From Acidithiobacillus marinus (GTDB lineage: Bacteria; Pseudomonadota; Gammaproteobacteria; Acidithiobacillales; Acidithiobacillaceae), in NCBI RefSeq assembly GCF_002847505.1, contig NZ_MXAV01000038.1, forward strand, positions 1 through 32,442: DNA of 32,442 bases, written 5' to 3'. The notes below the pieces were generated by a model. The model was given only the letters and a program-made list of their open reading frames with translations, had not been told where the DNA came from and searched no databases. Positions 15,301-23,546 of this stretch are shown piece after piece (position 1 is the stretch's first letter; every line of letters begins with the position of its first letter). Made by a program: the position numbers and the translations under genes.

Positions 15301-16314
15301 TCATTGACACCCCCGCAGTGCAATATTACCGGTCCCACTTTGTAGATGAACCCGAACAGCGTCGGATCGCGTGCCAAACTGATACTTATGTTCATCAATT
15401 CTCGTAGGGGGGAGGGGATAGCTTAGATCCAGATGCCCAATACCGGAGTCGATTGTGCCGTCCAGAGACTGTTTGCCCCGGAAGCAAACCGTTAAATCGC
15501 CCGTTCCTGTTTGTGCATTGATGTGCGTTCCGGCAGCAAGCACCCCCGCATGGAGATGAACGTCCCCCGTGCCCGAACCAACCCGCAAGAACTTGGTAGT
15601 CCCACGCCACTGCACAGACCCCGTGCCCTCTTTCAGAATCGTTCGGGCTCCGTCGATTTGCTGCACAGAGAGGGTGCCAGTGCCATTGGTCGCGCGAATA
15701 TACGAAGAAGAGGCGTCAATTTTTGTTTGGCCCGTGCCGTCTTTGACGACAAGAGGCGTTGTCGCTTTGGGGTTCTGAAAGACAAAATGGCCGGTACCCA
15801 ATTCGGCGCGCACAGGGAGATAGGCCGGAGCCTCAATGTGTACCGACACATGAATGCCGATGGCGCGGGAGACAAGATCATGTATCGGTGATCCGCCGTG
15901 GATAATCCAGCCCCAGATATCCTGGAAAAATTGTACCGTACCCACGTGCGTGGTGAAGTTTTCGCCAATACTCGCATGAATGGGCTGAACCTGGATCACG
16001 TTTCCGACGGTTTTTACGGCCACCATCGCGTCCTGAATGCGTTTCTGGATTGCTGCAGAATTTTCGGAGTTTCCTCGCACCTCCCATCGCACTTGCAGAG
16101 CGTTCCCCGGGGTGGTGACAATGGTGCAATTTTGAATGGGCAGTTTGATGTGCAAGCTCTGCCCGACGTGGGTTGCCAGTTCCCAATGCTGCTCTTTGAG
16201 GAGAGTGGTCGCGCCAAAAGCAGACGAAACCCCGAAAAGGAGGAGAAGGGAGAGGAATAGGTAACGATAGGTTTTTTCACATAGAGTCATCGGCCAGGTC
16301 CCTTTCATTGTCAT
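15301..16314 (-). CDS. Secreted DUF4097 (putative adhesin-like) beta-repeat protein
   Basis: First gene of the exporter operon. The 337-residue protein has an N-terminal signal peptide (YLFLSLLLLFGVSSAFG, then ATT) and a C-terminal half with at least eight beta repeats of about 20-25 residues, each with a G-T-G or G-x-G turn (ELGTGHF, KDGTGQT, TNGTGTL, KEGTGSV, GSGTGDV, QTGTGDL, DSGIGHL, QSGTGNI). This is the DUF4097 beta-solenoid pattern. LiaX of Gram-positive bacteria, which has such domains, senses antimicrobial peptides at the envelope; a similar role here is inference only. AGGGGGA precedes the ATG at 16314; the ATG at 16308 has better spacing. A sigma-54 element lies at 16359-16373. Confidence 0.8.
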   Translation of the reverse strand: MTMKGTWPMTLCEKTYRYLFLSLLLLFGVSSAFGATTLLKEQHWELATHVGQSLHIKLPIQNCTIVTTPGNALQVRWEVRGNSENSAAIQKRIQDAMVAVKTVGNVIQVQPIHASIGENFTTHVGTVQFFQDIWGWIIHGGSPIHDLVSRAIGIHVSVHIEAPAYLPVRAELGTGHFVFQNPKATTPLVVKDGTGQTKIDASSSYIRATNGTGTLSVQQIDGARTILKEGTGSVQWRGTTKFLRVGSGTGDVHLHAGVLAAGTHINAQTGTGDLTVCFRGKQSLDGTIDSGIGHLDLSYPLPPTRIDEHKYQFGTRSDAVRVHLQSGTGNIALRGCQ

Positions 16315-16358
16315 ATTCCCCCTACCTCATCTGCTCAAAACGATCATGCAGATCATAA

Positions 16359-16373
16359 GCAAGGTCTGTGCCA
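16359..16373 (-). promoter_or_regulatory. Sigma-54 (-24/-12) promoter of the exporter operon
   Basis: On the minus strand TGGCAC-AGACC-TTGC fits the sigma-54 consensus TGGCAC-N5-TTGC at every fixed position. It lies about 45 bp upstream of the DUF4097 start, with transcription expected near 16347. The adjacent genes encode an NtrC-type activator, which sigma-54 promoters require. A near-identical layout precedes the activator gene itself. Confidence 0.85.
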
Positions 16374-16725
16374 ATTATGAGCGCCGATATCTCATTATAA
16401 ATGGTAAGAGTTTTTCTTATTGGTTAGGAGATGGGAATCCCAATTATGGGAAATTCAGCGTTTTGTGTCCCGATATCAGGACGCCCCGCCGAGGGCCGGA
16501 AAGACTCTCGGGGATAGCCGGAGTTTTTGGGTGATTGGCACGATTATATGGCTGACTCGACCTCCGAGGTGTCGACTATCGTGGTTTTTACCACCTTCAG
16601 AACAGCCGTTCGCGGATGTTTTTTCTTCGCCAATACTTCTGCAAATCTCACGGTAGGTGAATCTTTTTGTCGAGTCCATTATGCCGGAAGTCCTTACAGA
16701 CTGGACCCTTCAGGTTATTTTTCCA
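16374..16725. other. Regulatory interval between kinase gene and exporter operon
   Basis: No gene is supported. Together with the sigma-54 element at 16359-16373 it forms the upstream region of the exporter operon. Palindromic sequences are seen at 16467-16482 and around 16558-16577 (TCGACCTC against GAGGTGTCGA). The stretch is AT-rich at 16374-16460. No strong intrinsic terminator for the kinase gene was found, so some read-through into the exporter operon is possible. Confidence 0.5.
16467..16482. promoter_or_regulatory. Candidate activator-binding palindrome upstream of sigma-54 promoter
   Basis: GTCC-C-GATATC-A-GGAC is a 16-bp near-perfect dyad about 95-110 bp upstream of the -24 element, the distance usual for enhancer sites of NtrC-type activators. 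No clear second copy was found at the other sigma-54 promoter, so the assignment is tentative. Confidence 0.35.
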
Positions 16726-18090
16726 TCACCTCATCGCGGAATGAGGGGCGGACGGAATCACTATTTCGGCGTGGCAACCTTGCCGATCATCACGATTTTT
16801 CAATGAAAGACGACCGCCATGCGCTTCGATGATTTCTCGTGCCAGCACCAAACCGATACCATTGCCGCCTGCTTTGGTGGTAAAAAAGGGCACAAATAAA
16901 TTTTCTGACGGAGGAAGTCCTGGGCCTTCGTCCAGGACATCAATGGTTATTAGTCCTGACGCATCCTCAATCTGCCAGATTACCGATGTAACTCCGCCGG
17001 TTTCTGAGGCGGCCTGTACAGCATTGCGAAACAGATTTATTAGTGCCTGTTGTAGTTGCGTAGGATCAGCAGTAATGGTTCTGCTTTGCTGGCTCTTAGG
17101 GGCGAGGACGGTGGTGATTTGTTCTTCGCGGGCGAGGCGATCGATAAATCCCTCCAGTGGAAACTCCTTGACTTGTGGCGCAGGCAGGCGGGCGAGTTCT
17201 GCATATCGGAGAATAAAGCCCGATAGCGACTGAGCGCGTCGTTCAATCAACGCGAGCCCTTCTTCCATTCTGGTTTTGGATGTTCCATTAGGTTCAGGCT
17301 GCGAATAGGCGCTATTTTCTTGGCCGCCGTTTTGCTGCCGTAGTAAAATTTGGGCGGTCGCCTGGATCGGGCCCAAAGAATTGCTCATTTCGTGGACTAG
17401 AACACGGATGAGCCTCCGCCAATTGCGGCGCTCTTCATCGCGCTGTATTTGGTAAATGTTTGTGACTATTACCAGCGTATATACTTTGCCACTGCGGCGA
17501 AAGCGAGTCGCACGCACTTCCCAAGGGCCGGTTCCGCCAGGTAAGGTATTCCGGCATAGCACAGGCTTACCGATTGTGCACCACTCGACAATACCCAGAC
17601 TGTGCGCACTACGACCTATCAGTTTTTCTATGGTTTGCTGAAATAATTCGGCGCCCGAGTCGTTGGCACCCACTATATGCAGTTCGGGATTGAATACCAG
17701 AATGCCGAGTTGAATAGCACCTAAGAGCTTTCCCAGTAGAGCATCGGATTCTATTCCGGATCGATGGATGCCTGCAAGTTCATCCGCTAGCATATTCAAA
17801 GCGTTGAGCATCTGACCTTCGGCACCTTGGGCAGAAATTGCTCGTAAGCTATAGTCCCCTTCCTGGAGACTCAACAACAAAGCCGACACTTGTCGAAAAT
17901 GAGCTTTTAATTTTTGTATTGTCCAGAGCCCTCCTATCAGAGGCACCAGAATGGTTACCAAAAGGCATAACCCTATTAGCGGTGATAAGTATTTCAACTT
18001 GAAACAGATCCAGATAAGCAACCCCAGAGCGGGGACTGCACTGATCAGCACCATAAGGCCAATTCGCCATTCAAGTCCTGGGGTTTTCAT
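16726..18090 (-). CDS. NtrY-like sensor histidine kinase
   Basis: A 454-residue membrane kinase. Two helices (about residues 10-30 and 36-57) enclose almost no periplasmic loop, so the signal is probably sensed in the membrane or cytoplasm. A HAMP-like linker and a PAS-like domain (about 125-215) follow. The H-box is RVLVHEMSNSLGPI with phospho-acceptor His233; the ATP-binding part has N-box NLFRNAVQA, G1 DEGPGLP, F-box FVPFFTTK and G2 GNGIGLVLA. NtrY-type kinases phosphorylate NtrC-type regulators. The gene starts with ATGA overlap on the stop of the activator gene, so they form one unit and almost certainly one signalling pair. Confidence 0.92.
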   Translation of the reverse strand: MKTPGLEWRIGLMVLISAVPALGLLIWICFKLKYLSPLIGLCLLVTILVPLIGGLWTIQKLKAHFRQVSALLLSLQEGDYSLRAISAQGAEGQMLNALNMLADELAGIHRSGIESDALLGKLLGAIQLGILVFNPELHIVGANDSGAELFQQTIEKLIGRSAHSLGIVEWCTIGKPVLCRNTLPGGTGPWEVRATRFRRSGKVYTLVIVTNIYQIQRDEERRNWRRLIRVLVHEMSNSLGPIQATAQILLRQQNGGQENSAYSQPEPNGTSKTRMEEGLALIERRAQSLSGFILRYAELARLPAPQVKEFPLEGFIDRLAREEQITTVLAPKSQQSRTITADPTQLQQALINLFRNAVQAASETGGVTSVIWQIEDASGLITIDVLDEGPGLPPSENLFVPFFTTKAGGNGIGLVLAREIIEAHGGRLSLKNRDDRQGCHAEIVIPSAPHSAMR

Positions 18091-19439
18091 GGCCCTCGGA
18101 TTTTGGCGAGGAGGCGATAGAATGAACTGCGGGAAAGACCGAGACGGCGGGAAGCAAGCTCAGCATTTCCTGAAGATTCATGCCAGGCTTTCTGGACCAG
18201 ATAACGCTCGGCCTGCTGCAGGGTCATTCTTTCCAGTGATGGGTTATTTTCTGCGGCAGGCAGATACAGATGTGCCGCACTGACAAGCTTACCCTTAGCC
18301 ATCAGCGCCGCCCTCTCTATGGTGTGCTCTAACTCCCTGACGTTACCCGGCCAGGTGTATTGCAACAGAGCTATTTCCGCACTTTTTTCGAAACCTTCAA
18401 TGTCCTTCTCAAAACGTTGCGCGGATTGGTTAAGGAACTGTTGCGCAAGTAGAAGAATATCCTCTGGACGTTCCCGTAGGGAGGGCATGTGGAGCTCGAC
18501 GGTATTCACTCTATAATACAGGTCCTCCCGAAAAAGACCCTGGAGAATCTTGTCCTTTAGTACGGCATTGGTAGCGGTAATCACGCGCACATCAATAGGG
18601 ATTGGATGCGTGCCTCCCACTCTTTCAACATAATTCGATTCCAGTACCGTCAGTAGCCGTCTTTGTAGTGACGGACTAGCGTTGCCCAGTTCGTCGAGAA
18701 ACAAGGTACCCTTATGGGCGAGCTCAAAGCGGCCAGGTCGATCTTGACGCGCATCCGTAAAAGCACCGCGCACATGCCCGAATAACTCGCTCTCCATGAG
18801 GGTTTCCGGGAGAGCTCCCAAGTTCACTTGTACGAATGGCTGGTTAGCTCGCTGTGAATGCTGGGCAATAGTTCTTGCAAGCAGACCTTTGCCCGTTCCG
18901 CTTTCGCCTGTGATTAGTACGCTGACATCGCTCCCGGCAATATGTAACGCCATGTCCAGAACTTTTTGCATCTTGGGCGAATAGGTGGCTATTGGGGTGT
19001 GGGTTACCTTGCTATCCAGGCTCAGTAGGCTGCCCTGTCGTTGTACGCGGGACCGCAAGACCTGATGGCGTACTACTTGAGTCAGTCGATCGTTGTCCCA
19101 CGGCTTTTCTAGGAAGTCCCTAGCGCCCAGTTGCAGTGCCCGAACGGCAAGTTCCGTATTCCCCCAACCGGTTAAAACGACAGCAGACATGTCGGGATAG
19201 GAATAAGCTAGCTTTTCCAATAGCTGCAGCCCTTCCCGACCAGAAGTCGTGTCCTGATTAAAGTTGAGATCGAGCAGAAGCACAGCATAGGCGTTTTGTT
19301 CGAGTAGCAGCAACAGCTCTGCAGGCGAAGCGGCGCAGGTGACCGAATACCCTTCAGCTTCCAACAGCCAGCACAAGCTGGAGCGGACGTCGGCTTGATC
19401 ATCAGCCACCAAGAGGCTCGGAGTATCCTCAGAATGCAT
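18087..19439 (-). CDS. NtrC-family sigma-54-dependent response regulator
   Basis: A 450-residue activator with three domains. The receiver has the acidic pair D13-D14, phospho-acceptor D57, T90 and K112. The central AAA+ ATPase (about residues 148-385) has Walker A GESGTGKG (178-185) and, at 225-230, GAFTDA in place of the usual GAFTGA sigma-54 contact loop, a variant seen in other members. The C-terminus has a Fis-type helix-turn-helix (NAELASRRLGLSRSSFYRLL). Phosphorylated by the kinase encoded next, it should activate the sigma-54 promoters at 16359-16373 and 19555-19569, the second giving positive autoregulation. The ATG lacks a strong ribosome-binding site. Confidence 0.94.
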   Translation of the reverse strand: MHSEDTPSLLVADDQADVRSSLCWLLEAEGYSVTCAASPAELLLLLEQNAYAVLLLDLNFNQDTTSGREGLQLLEKLAYSYPDMSAVVLTGWGNTELAVRALQLGARDFLEKPWDNDRLTQVVRHQVLRSRVQRQGSLLSLDSKVTHTPIATYSPKMQKVLDMALHIAGSDVSVLITGESGTGKGLLARTIAQHSQRANQPFVQVNLGALPETLMESELFGHVRGAFTDARQDRPGRFELAHKGTLFLDELGNASPSLQRRLLTVLESNYVERVGGTHPIPIDVRVITATNAVLKDKILQGLFREDLYYRVNTVELHMPSLRERPEDILLLAQQFLNQSAQRFEKDIEGFEKSAEIALLQYTWPGNVRELEHTIERAALMAKGKLVSAAHLYLPAAENNPSLERMTLQQAERYLVQKAWHESSGNAELASRRLGLSRSSFYRLLAKIRGP

Positions 19440-20050
19440 TATTTTGGCTCATCATAAGGGTTGTCTCATTGCTTTACTATCGGATGGCTTCTCCTGAAAC
19501 GCAAATTATGTCATTCGGCATGGAGGATTCGCCACCGTAGCTTGAGGTCAAAAAGCAAATATCGTGCCACTATTATGAAATATTCACGCAACCAGATCAT
19601 AATAAGCTTATCCTGCTGAGGATGAAAAATTAAGTTGTCGATTTACCATTCATGCCCAAATTTCTATATGCATGGCTCCATCTGTGCAAGAGGATGCGAT
19701 GTCTGGCATATTGATGTCGAGTTTCTGCCCTATATCCGATTTTTGATGCAGAACAATTAGCCTGCGTGCCCTGATGGAATCCGCCGGAGGAACTCCTCAT
19801 CTGCGATACGTCTTTGACGGACTAGAATTTTTCAGGCTTTTCTTCCGAGGTCTGACCTTTTTTGCTATCAATAGTTTATCCGCCTGCGCAACTCGTTTTG
19901 GGGTGCTTGAGAAAACGGAAAAAATCGTACGATAAGCTTCCTTTAAGCTAGCAGCTTTATGTCTTGGAGCCAGTCGGTATGTACTGGTACCCTTCGGCTG
20001 ATCCCCGGAGCGAGGCAAGATAGATTGTTAGCAGCTTAAGGAATTGATCC
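19440..20050. other. Intergenic region upstream of the activator gene
   Basis: About 600 bp, AT-rich, with no convincing gene. A 73-codon minus-strand frame at 19797-20018 has no recognisable family and no ribosome-binding site. It contains the sigma-54 element at 19555-19569 and, toward its right side, the leader of the IS1111-type element. Confidence 0.45.
19555..19569 (-). promoter_or_regulatory. Sigma-54 (-24/-12) promoter of the activator-kinase operon
   Basis: On the minus strand TGGCAC-GATAT-TTGC matches the sigma-54 consensus at every fixed position. It lies 115 bp upstream of the activator ATG. Together with the identical-consensus element at 16359-16373 it implies that the activator controls both its own operon and the exporter operon. 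Confidence 0.82.
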
Positions 20051-20051
20051 T

Positions 20052-20062
20052 GTCCGACAGAT
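20052..20062. repeat. IS1111-type sub-terminal inverted repeat, left
   Basis: GTCCGACAGAT here is the exact reverse complement of ATCTGTCGGAC at 21181-21191, on the other side of the transposase gene. Sub-terminal inverted repeats distinguish the IS1111 group within the IS110 family. Confidence 0.65.
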
Positions 20063-20190
20063 TAATCGCTTGCCTCAACTTTGCCACCCAGTTCGGACGG
20101 TATCCGAGGCCTGCATTGCGCATGAGCCTGCACAGATAAGGATGAACCGGTATGGTCCGTAGATCGCCATGATGCTAGTCAAGGAGGTGC

Positions 20191-21164
20191 ATGATGATGG
20201 ATCCCGTTTCCTGTGTTGGTATTGACGTAGCGAAAGCCAAATTCGATGTTGCCCTGCTGAAACCCAATGGTAAATATCGCAGCAAGGTCTTTTCCAATAA
20301 TCCTGAGGGGTTCCGGCAATTCCTGGATTGGTTGGAGAAGCAGGAGGCCCTCAAGGCTCACCTCTGCATGGAAACCACTGGCGCCTATGGCCGAAAAGCC
20401 TGGCGCGCTTTCTGGCGCAACAACAGTTACTGATCAGTGTGATGAATCCTGCCTTGATTCACGCCTTTGGTAAAACCGAGCTTTCCCGGGCTAAAACAGA
20501 CAAAGCGGATGCCCGGCTCATTGCCCGCTATTGTCAGATGCACCGACCTGCCCCTTGGGTGCCACCGGCAGAAGCCATTGTGACTCTCCAGGCTTTGGTA
20601 CAGCGTCTGGATGACCTTCTGGGTATGCAGAATATGGAAAACAATCGCCTCGAAATGGCAGAGCCTGCCGCTCGCGCGTCCATTGAAGCCCTTTTGCTTA
20701 CCATCCATCAGCAAATTGACGTCGTCCGCCGACAAATCCAGGATCATATGGATGATCACCCGGACCTGAAATCCCAAAAGGCGCTCCTGCTGAGTATTCC
20801 CGGCATCGGCGAGGCTACCGCAGCTATGCTGCTGGCTTTCCTCAGTCCACTCACGCGCTTTCATTCCGCCAAACAGGTCGTCGCCTATGCGGGACTCAAC
20901 CCGCGTATTCGTGAGTCGGGCCAGTGGGCCGGTAAAAGCCATATTGCCAAGGCAGGCAATGTTCTTCTACGCAAAGCGCTGTACCTGCCAGCCGTAGTGG
21001 CCAAGCGTTACAATCCAGCGATCGCCGCCTTTTGCGATCGGTTACTGTCACGGGGTAAATGTCCTATGCAGGTGATCATTGCCGCCATGCGCAAGCTCCT
21101 GCATATCGCCTATGGCGTCCTCAAATCCGGTCAGCCGTTCGACCCTGAAAAAGCTCTTGCATAG
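20191..21164 (+). pseudogene. IS110-family (DEDD) transposase with one-base deletion
   Basis: The first frame (20191-20433) encodes the N-terminal RuvC-like part: VGIDVAKAKFDVALLKPNG with the first catalytic Asp, then the ME-TTGAYG motif. The rest (LARFLAQQQLLISVMNPALI, KTDKADARLIARYC, and the Transposase_20 part with SIPGIGEATAAMLLAFL, NPRIRESGQWAGKSHIAKAG and the final AYGVL) is in the -1 frame from about 20400. One extra A in the AAAA run near 20394-20397 would give a continuous protein of about 320 residues. It is either a true mutation or a homopolymer sequencing error. GGAGG precedes the start codons. Confidence 0.85.
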
Positions 21165-21180
21165 GTGTCATCAAGACGGT

Positions 21181-21191
21181 ATCTGTCGGAC
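21181..21191. repeat. IS1111-type sub-terminal inverted repeat, right
   Basis: ATCTGTCGGAC, exact reverse complement of 20052-20062. It ends six bases before the inferred left end of the IS1182 element. Confidence 0.65.
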
Positions 21192-21197
21192 TTTCCC

Positions 21198-22690
21198 TTT
21201 GCGTCGAATTATCATATAATTACTTATAATTCAATGTGATGAGTGATTTCATGACCCACTTCCTCGATGCTGACCGCAAGACCGATTATCTTCTGCCCCC
21301 CTCCATGGACGACTGGCTCCCGGAAGGGCACCTGGCCCGTTTTATTGTGGAAGTCATTGATCAGCTCGACCTCTCGCTACTGGTCCAACAATATGCGGGT
21401 CGTGGTCATAAGGCCTATCACCCGGCCACCCTCCTGGCGATTCTGGTCTACGGCTATGCCAACGGGGTCTTTTCCAGCCGTAAACTGGAACAAGCCACCT
21501 ATGATTCCGTGGCTTTCCGTTACCTCGCGGCCGGTAGCCATCCAGATCACGATACCCTGGCCACCTTCCGTCGCCGTTTTCTGGGCGAACTGCAAGGATT
21601 GTTCGTGCAGGTCCTGGAACTGGCGCAGGAGATGAAACTGCTGAAGATCGGCCGGGTGTGTCTGGATGGCACCAAGATCCACGCCAACGCTTCCAAACAT
21701 CAAGCCCTGTCCCATGGGCATATCGAACAGATGGAGCGCCATCTCCAGGCTGAAGTACAGGAACTCTTTGCCCTGGCAGAACAAGCGGATCAGTCCGGGA
21801 TTCCCGAAGGCGTGAATCTGCCCGAAGAGATCCAGCGCCGAGAAGACCGGTTGGCCGTGATGGCAGCGGCCAAGGCGAAGATTGCCGAGCGGGCACAGGC
21901 CCGTTATGCCAAAGAGAAAGCGCAGTACGACACGCAAATGGCGCGCCGTGCAGAACGTGACCCTGGGACAAAAGCCCCGAGGCAAAGCCCCCCAGGCACC
22001 GGACCCGGCGCCTAAAGCGCAAGACCAGATCAATCTCACCGATGAAGAATCCCGCATCATGCCGGTCTCAGGCGGTGGCTTTGAACAAACCTATAATGCC
22101 CAGGCCGCCGTAGATGACCAGACGATGCTGGTGGTAGCCACCGGAGTCAGTCAGGCCCCCAATGACAAGGAACAGGTCATCCCCATGCTGGAAACCCTCC
22201 AGGCACAAACAGCGCAACTGGGGCCCATAGAAGCGCTGGTGGCCGATACGGGTTACTGCAGCGAAAAGAATGTGGAAGCCTGCGAAGCGCTGGGGATTAC
22301 CCCATTCATTGCCGTGGCCCGAGAAGAACACCATCCCGACTGGCGGCAACGGCATACAGAACCGGAAGCCCTCCCCGAAAATGCGACCCGGATGCAGGCG
22401 ATGATGCATCGTCTGAAGACGCAGGCAGGCCGAAGCGTTTACCGTCTGCGCAAACAAACGGTAGAACCGGTCTTCGGGATTATCAAATCGGTGATGGGAT
22501 TCCGGCAGTTCTCCTTGCGCGGCCTGCGTCAGGTTCAGGGAGAATGGAGTCTGGTCTGCCTGGCGTGGAACATAAAACGCATGGCCGTATTGCGTCTGTA
22601 GGACAGGAAAATGCAGATAAACCGCAAAAAACAGGGCAATAATGACCAAAAAAGACTCAAAACGAGCGATTTCAAAAAATTCGTGGCAAA
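21198..22690 (+). mobile_element. IS1182-family insertion sequence (frameshifted)
   Basis: The ends are inferred from an imperfect inverted repeat: TTTGCGTCGAATTATCATAT at the left, and the reverse complement of the right end reads TTTGCCACGAATTTTTTGAA. The element contains one transposase gene broken by a one-base shift. No target duplication could be identified, partly because another element abuts the left end. Confidence 0.7.
21236..22601 (+). pseudogene. IS1182-family DDE transposase with one-base insertion
   Basis: The N-terminal frame (21236-22015) holds the DUF772 part (LPPSMDDWLPEGHLARFIVE, HPATLLAILVYGYANGVFSS, SHPDHDTLATFRRRF) and the catalytic strand RVCLDGTKIHANASKHQALS. The second frame, used from about 21960, holds KPRGKAPQAPDPAPKAQDQI, GGGFEQTYNAQAAVDDQTML, ALVADTGYCSEKN and the C-terminal VEPVFGIIKSVMGFRQFSLR with the catalytic Glu. 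Removing one base near 21960-21967 (CCCTGGG) would restore a protein of about 455 residues, normal for the family. Confidence 0.88.
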
Positions 22691-22979
22691 ATTTGGCAGT
22701 AGCCTGAGGTTAAAACCGACGGGCTGCTAGTAAACAATGGGGGGTCAGGTTTTTTGGTGGTTCACTGGTGAATGGCTGACAATAATATTCTATCAGAGAC
22801 GCCGCCCTGCACAAAGGAAGGTTTGCGCGATAGTCGGTAGCCCTCTTTTTTACTGATCTCAAACGTAGCAAAATCTAATTCCAGAATGAAAACGATTGGT
22901 AAGTGGAATCTGCCTACTGGTCGGTCTTCACCGCATAAACGTAGGACCTACAGCACTAACGTACGATTTTTTCCGAATT

Positions 22980-23185
22980 CTGAGGGGACCCCAACGTGAG
23001 CTTATCCGGGAACGGGTTCTCTCTGGCTTAGCCAACGCACGTGCCAAAGGAAAACGCCTGGATCGGCCCTGCGCGACCATGTGGCAAAAGGACAAGGTCT
23101 GTCTCTGATCAAGCAGTGCGTAACCTACCAAGCGGCGGCTAAGCAATCAGGGGTAATTGTTTCCACGATGCTGCGTGCTCACAGA
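22980..23185 (+). pseudogene. Serine recombinase (resolvase/invertase) C-terminal remnant
   Basis: RELIRERVLSGLANARAKGK followed by RLDRP is the E-helix/arm motif of resolvases (ERE-x-I-RER-x-x-GL-x-x-ARAKGK-x-x-GRP). After a one-base shift near 23070 the frame continues HVAKGQGLSLIKQ...YQAAAKQSGVIVSTMLRAHR, the C-terminal helix-turn-helix. The catalytic N-terminal domain is missing. It may be left from a Tn3-like or IS607-like element. Confidence 0.65.
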
Positions 23186-23239
23186 AAAACTCGGGCCGCT
23201 TGACCGTCGCAAATCAGGTTGGTGGGGCCAGCCCTCGAA

Positions 23240-23350
23240 ATGGTTCACTCTCCTACGGACAGACCGCGCTGATAATCACCACAAACCTCTTCTTCGGAGA
23301 ATGGGTGAAGATATTCGGGGACGCCAAAATGACCAAGGCGCTTCTCTTTT
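23240..23350 (+). pseudogene. IS21-family IstB helper ATPase remnant
   Basis: The frame reads YGQTALIITTNLFFGEWVKI followed by FGDAKMTKALL. This matches the IstB motif S-x-x-I-T-T-N-x-x-F-G-E-W-x-x-x-F-G-D-x-x-M-T-x-A-L-L near the sensor-1 region. The Walker motifs and the partner IstA are absent. Only about 35 codons are conserved. Confidence 0.7.
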
Positions 23351-23546
23351 TAAACGCTATTGGCATTCCGTCACCAGCCGAAGTAATAGCAAATAAAATT
23401 ATTCAGTTAAACAGTATGGTTGCACATCAAACTTAAAACCGCTTTAATAAGCAAGAGGGGCTCCAGCGATACCTTGGCGAATACGCTTCAGGTCCGGCGT
23501 GGTTTGGAGCTTCAGTTGCTTACGATGCGATAGGAACGAGCGATAA

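Larger units (their letters stand above)
20045..21195 (+). mobile_element. IS110-family element of the IS1111 group (frameshifted)
   Basis: The element is recognised by its transposase and by the 11-bp sub-terminal inverted repeats. Exact ends are uncertain because IS110 elements lack true terminal repeats and target duplications; the limits given are a few bases outside the repeats. Its right end lies within a few bases of the left end of the IS1182 element. Confidence 0.65.
22691..23546. other. Mobile-element graveyard between IS1182 and the sulfotransferase-like gene
   Basis: No intact gene. It holds fragments of a serine recombinase (about 22980-23185) and an IS21-type IstB ATPase (about 23240-23350). 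The first 290 bp and the last 200 bp show nothing recognisable, apart from the likely promoter region of the gene at 23547. Confidence 0.5.

Noticed and set aside
15511-15891. Plus-strand frames opposite the DUF4097 and adaptor genes
   Set aside because: Shadow frames; the minus-strand proteins have signal peptides, repeats and operon spacing.
16726-16760. Possible terminator after the kinase gene
   Set aside because: GTCC/GGAC pairing near 16690-16715 is short and lacks a T-run; not strong enough to report.
19797-20018. 73-codon minus-strand frame between the activator gene and the IS1111-type element
   Set aside because: Basic, low-complexity product with no recognisable family or ribosome-binding site; not supported as a gene.
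21354-22060. Long minus-strand frames across the IS1182 transposase
   Set aside because: The plus-strand frames carry clear DDE transposase motifs; the antisense frames have none.
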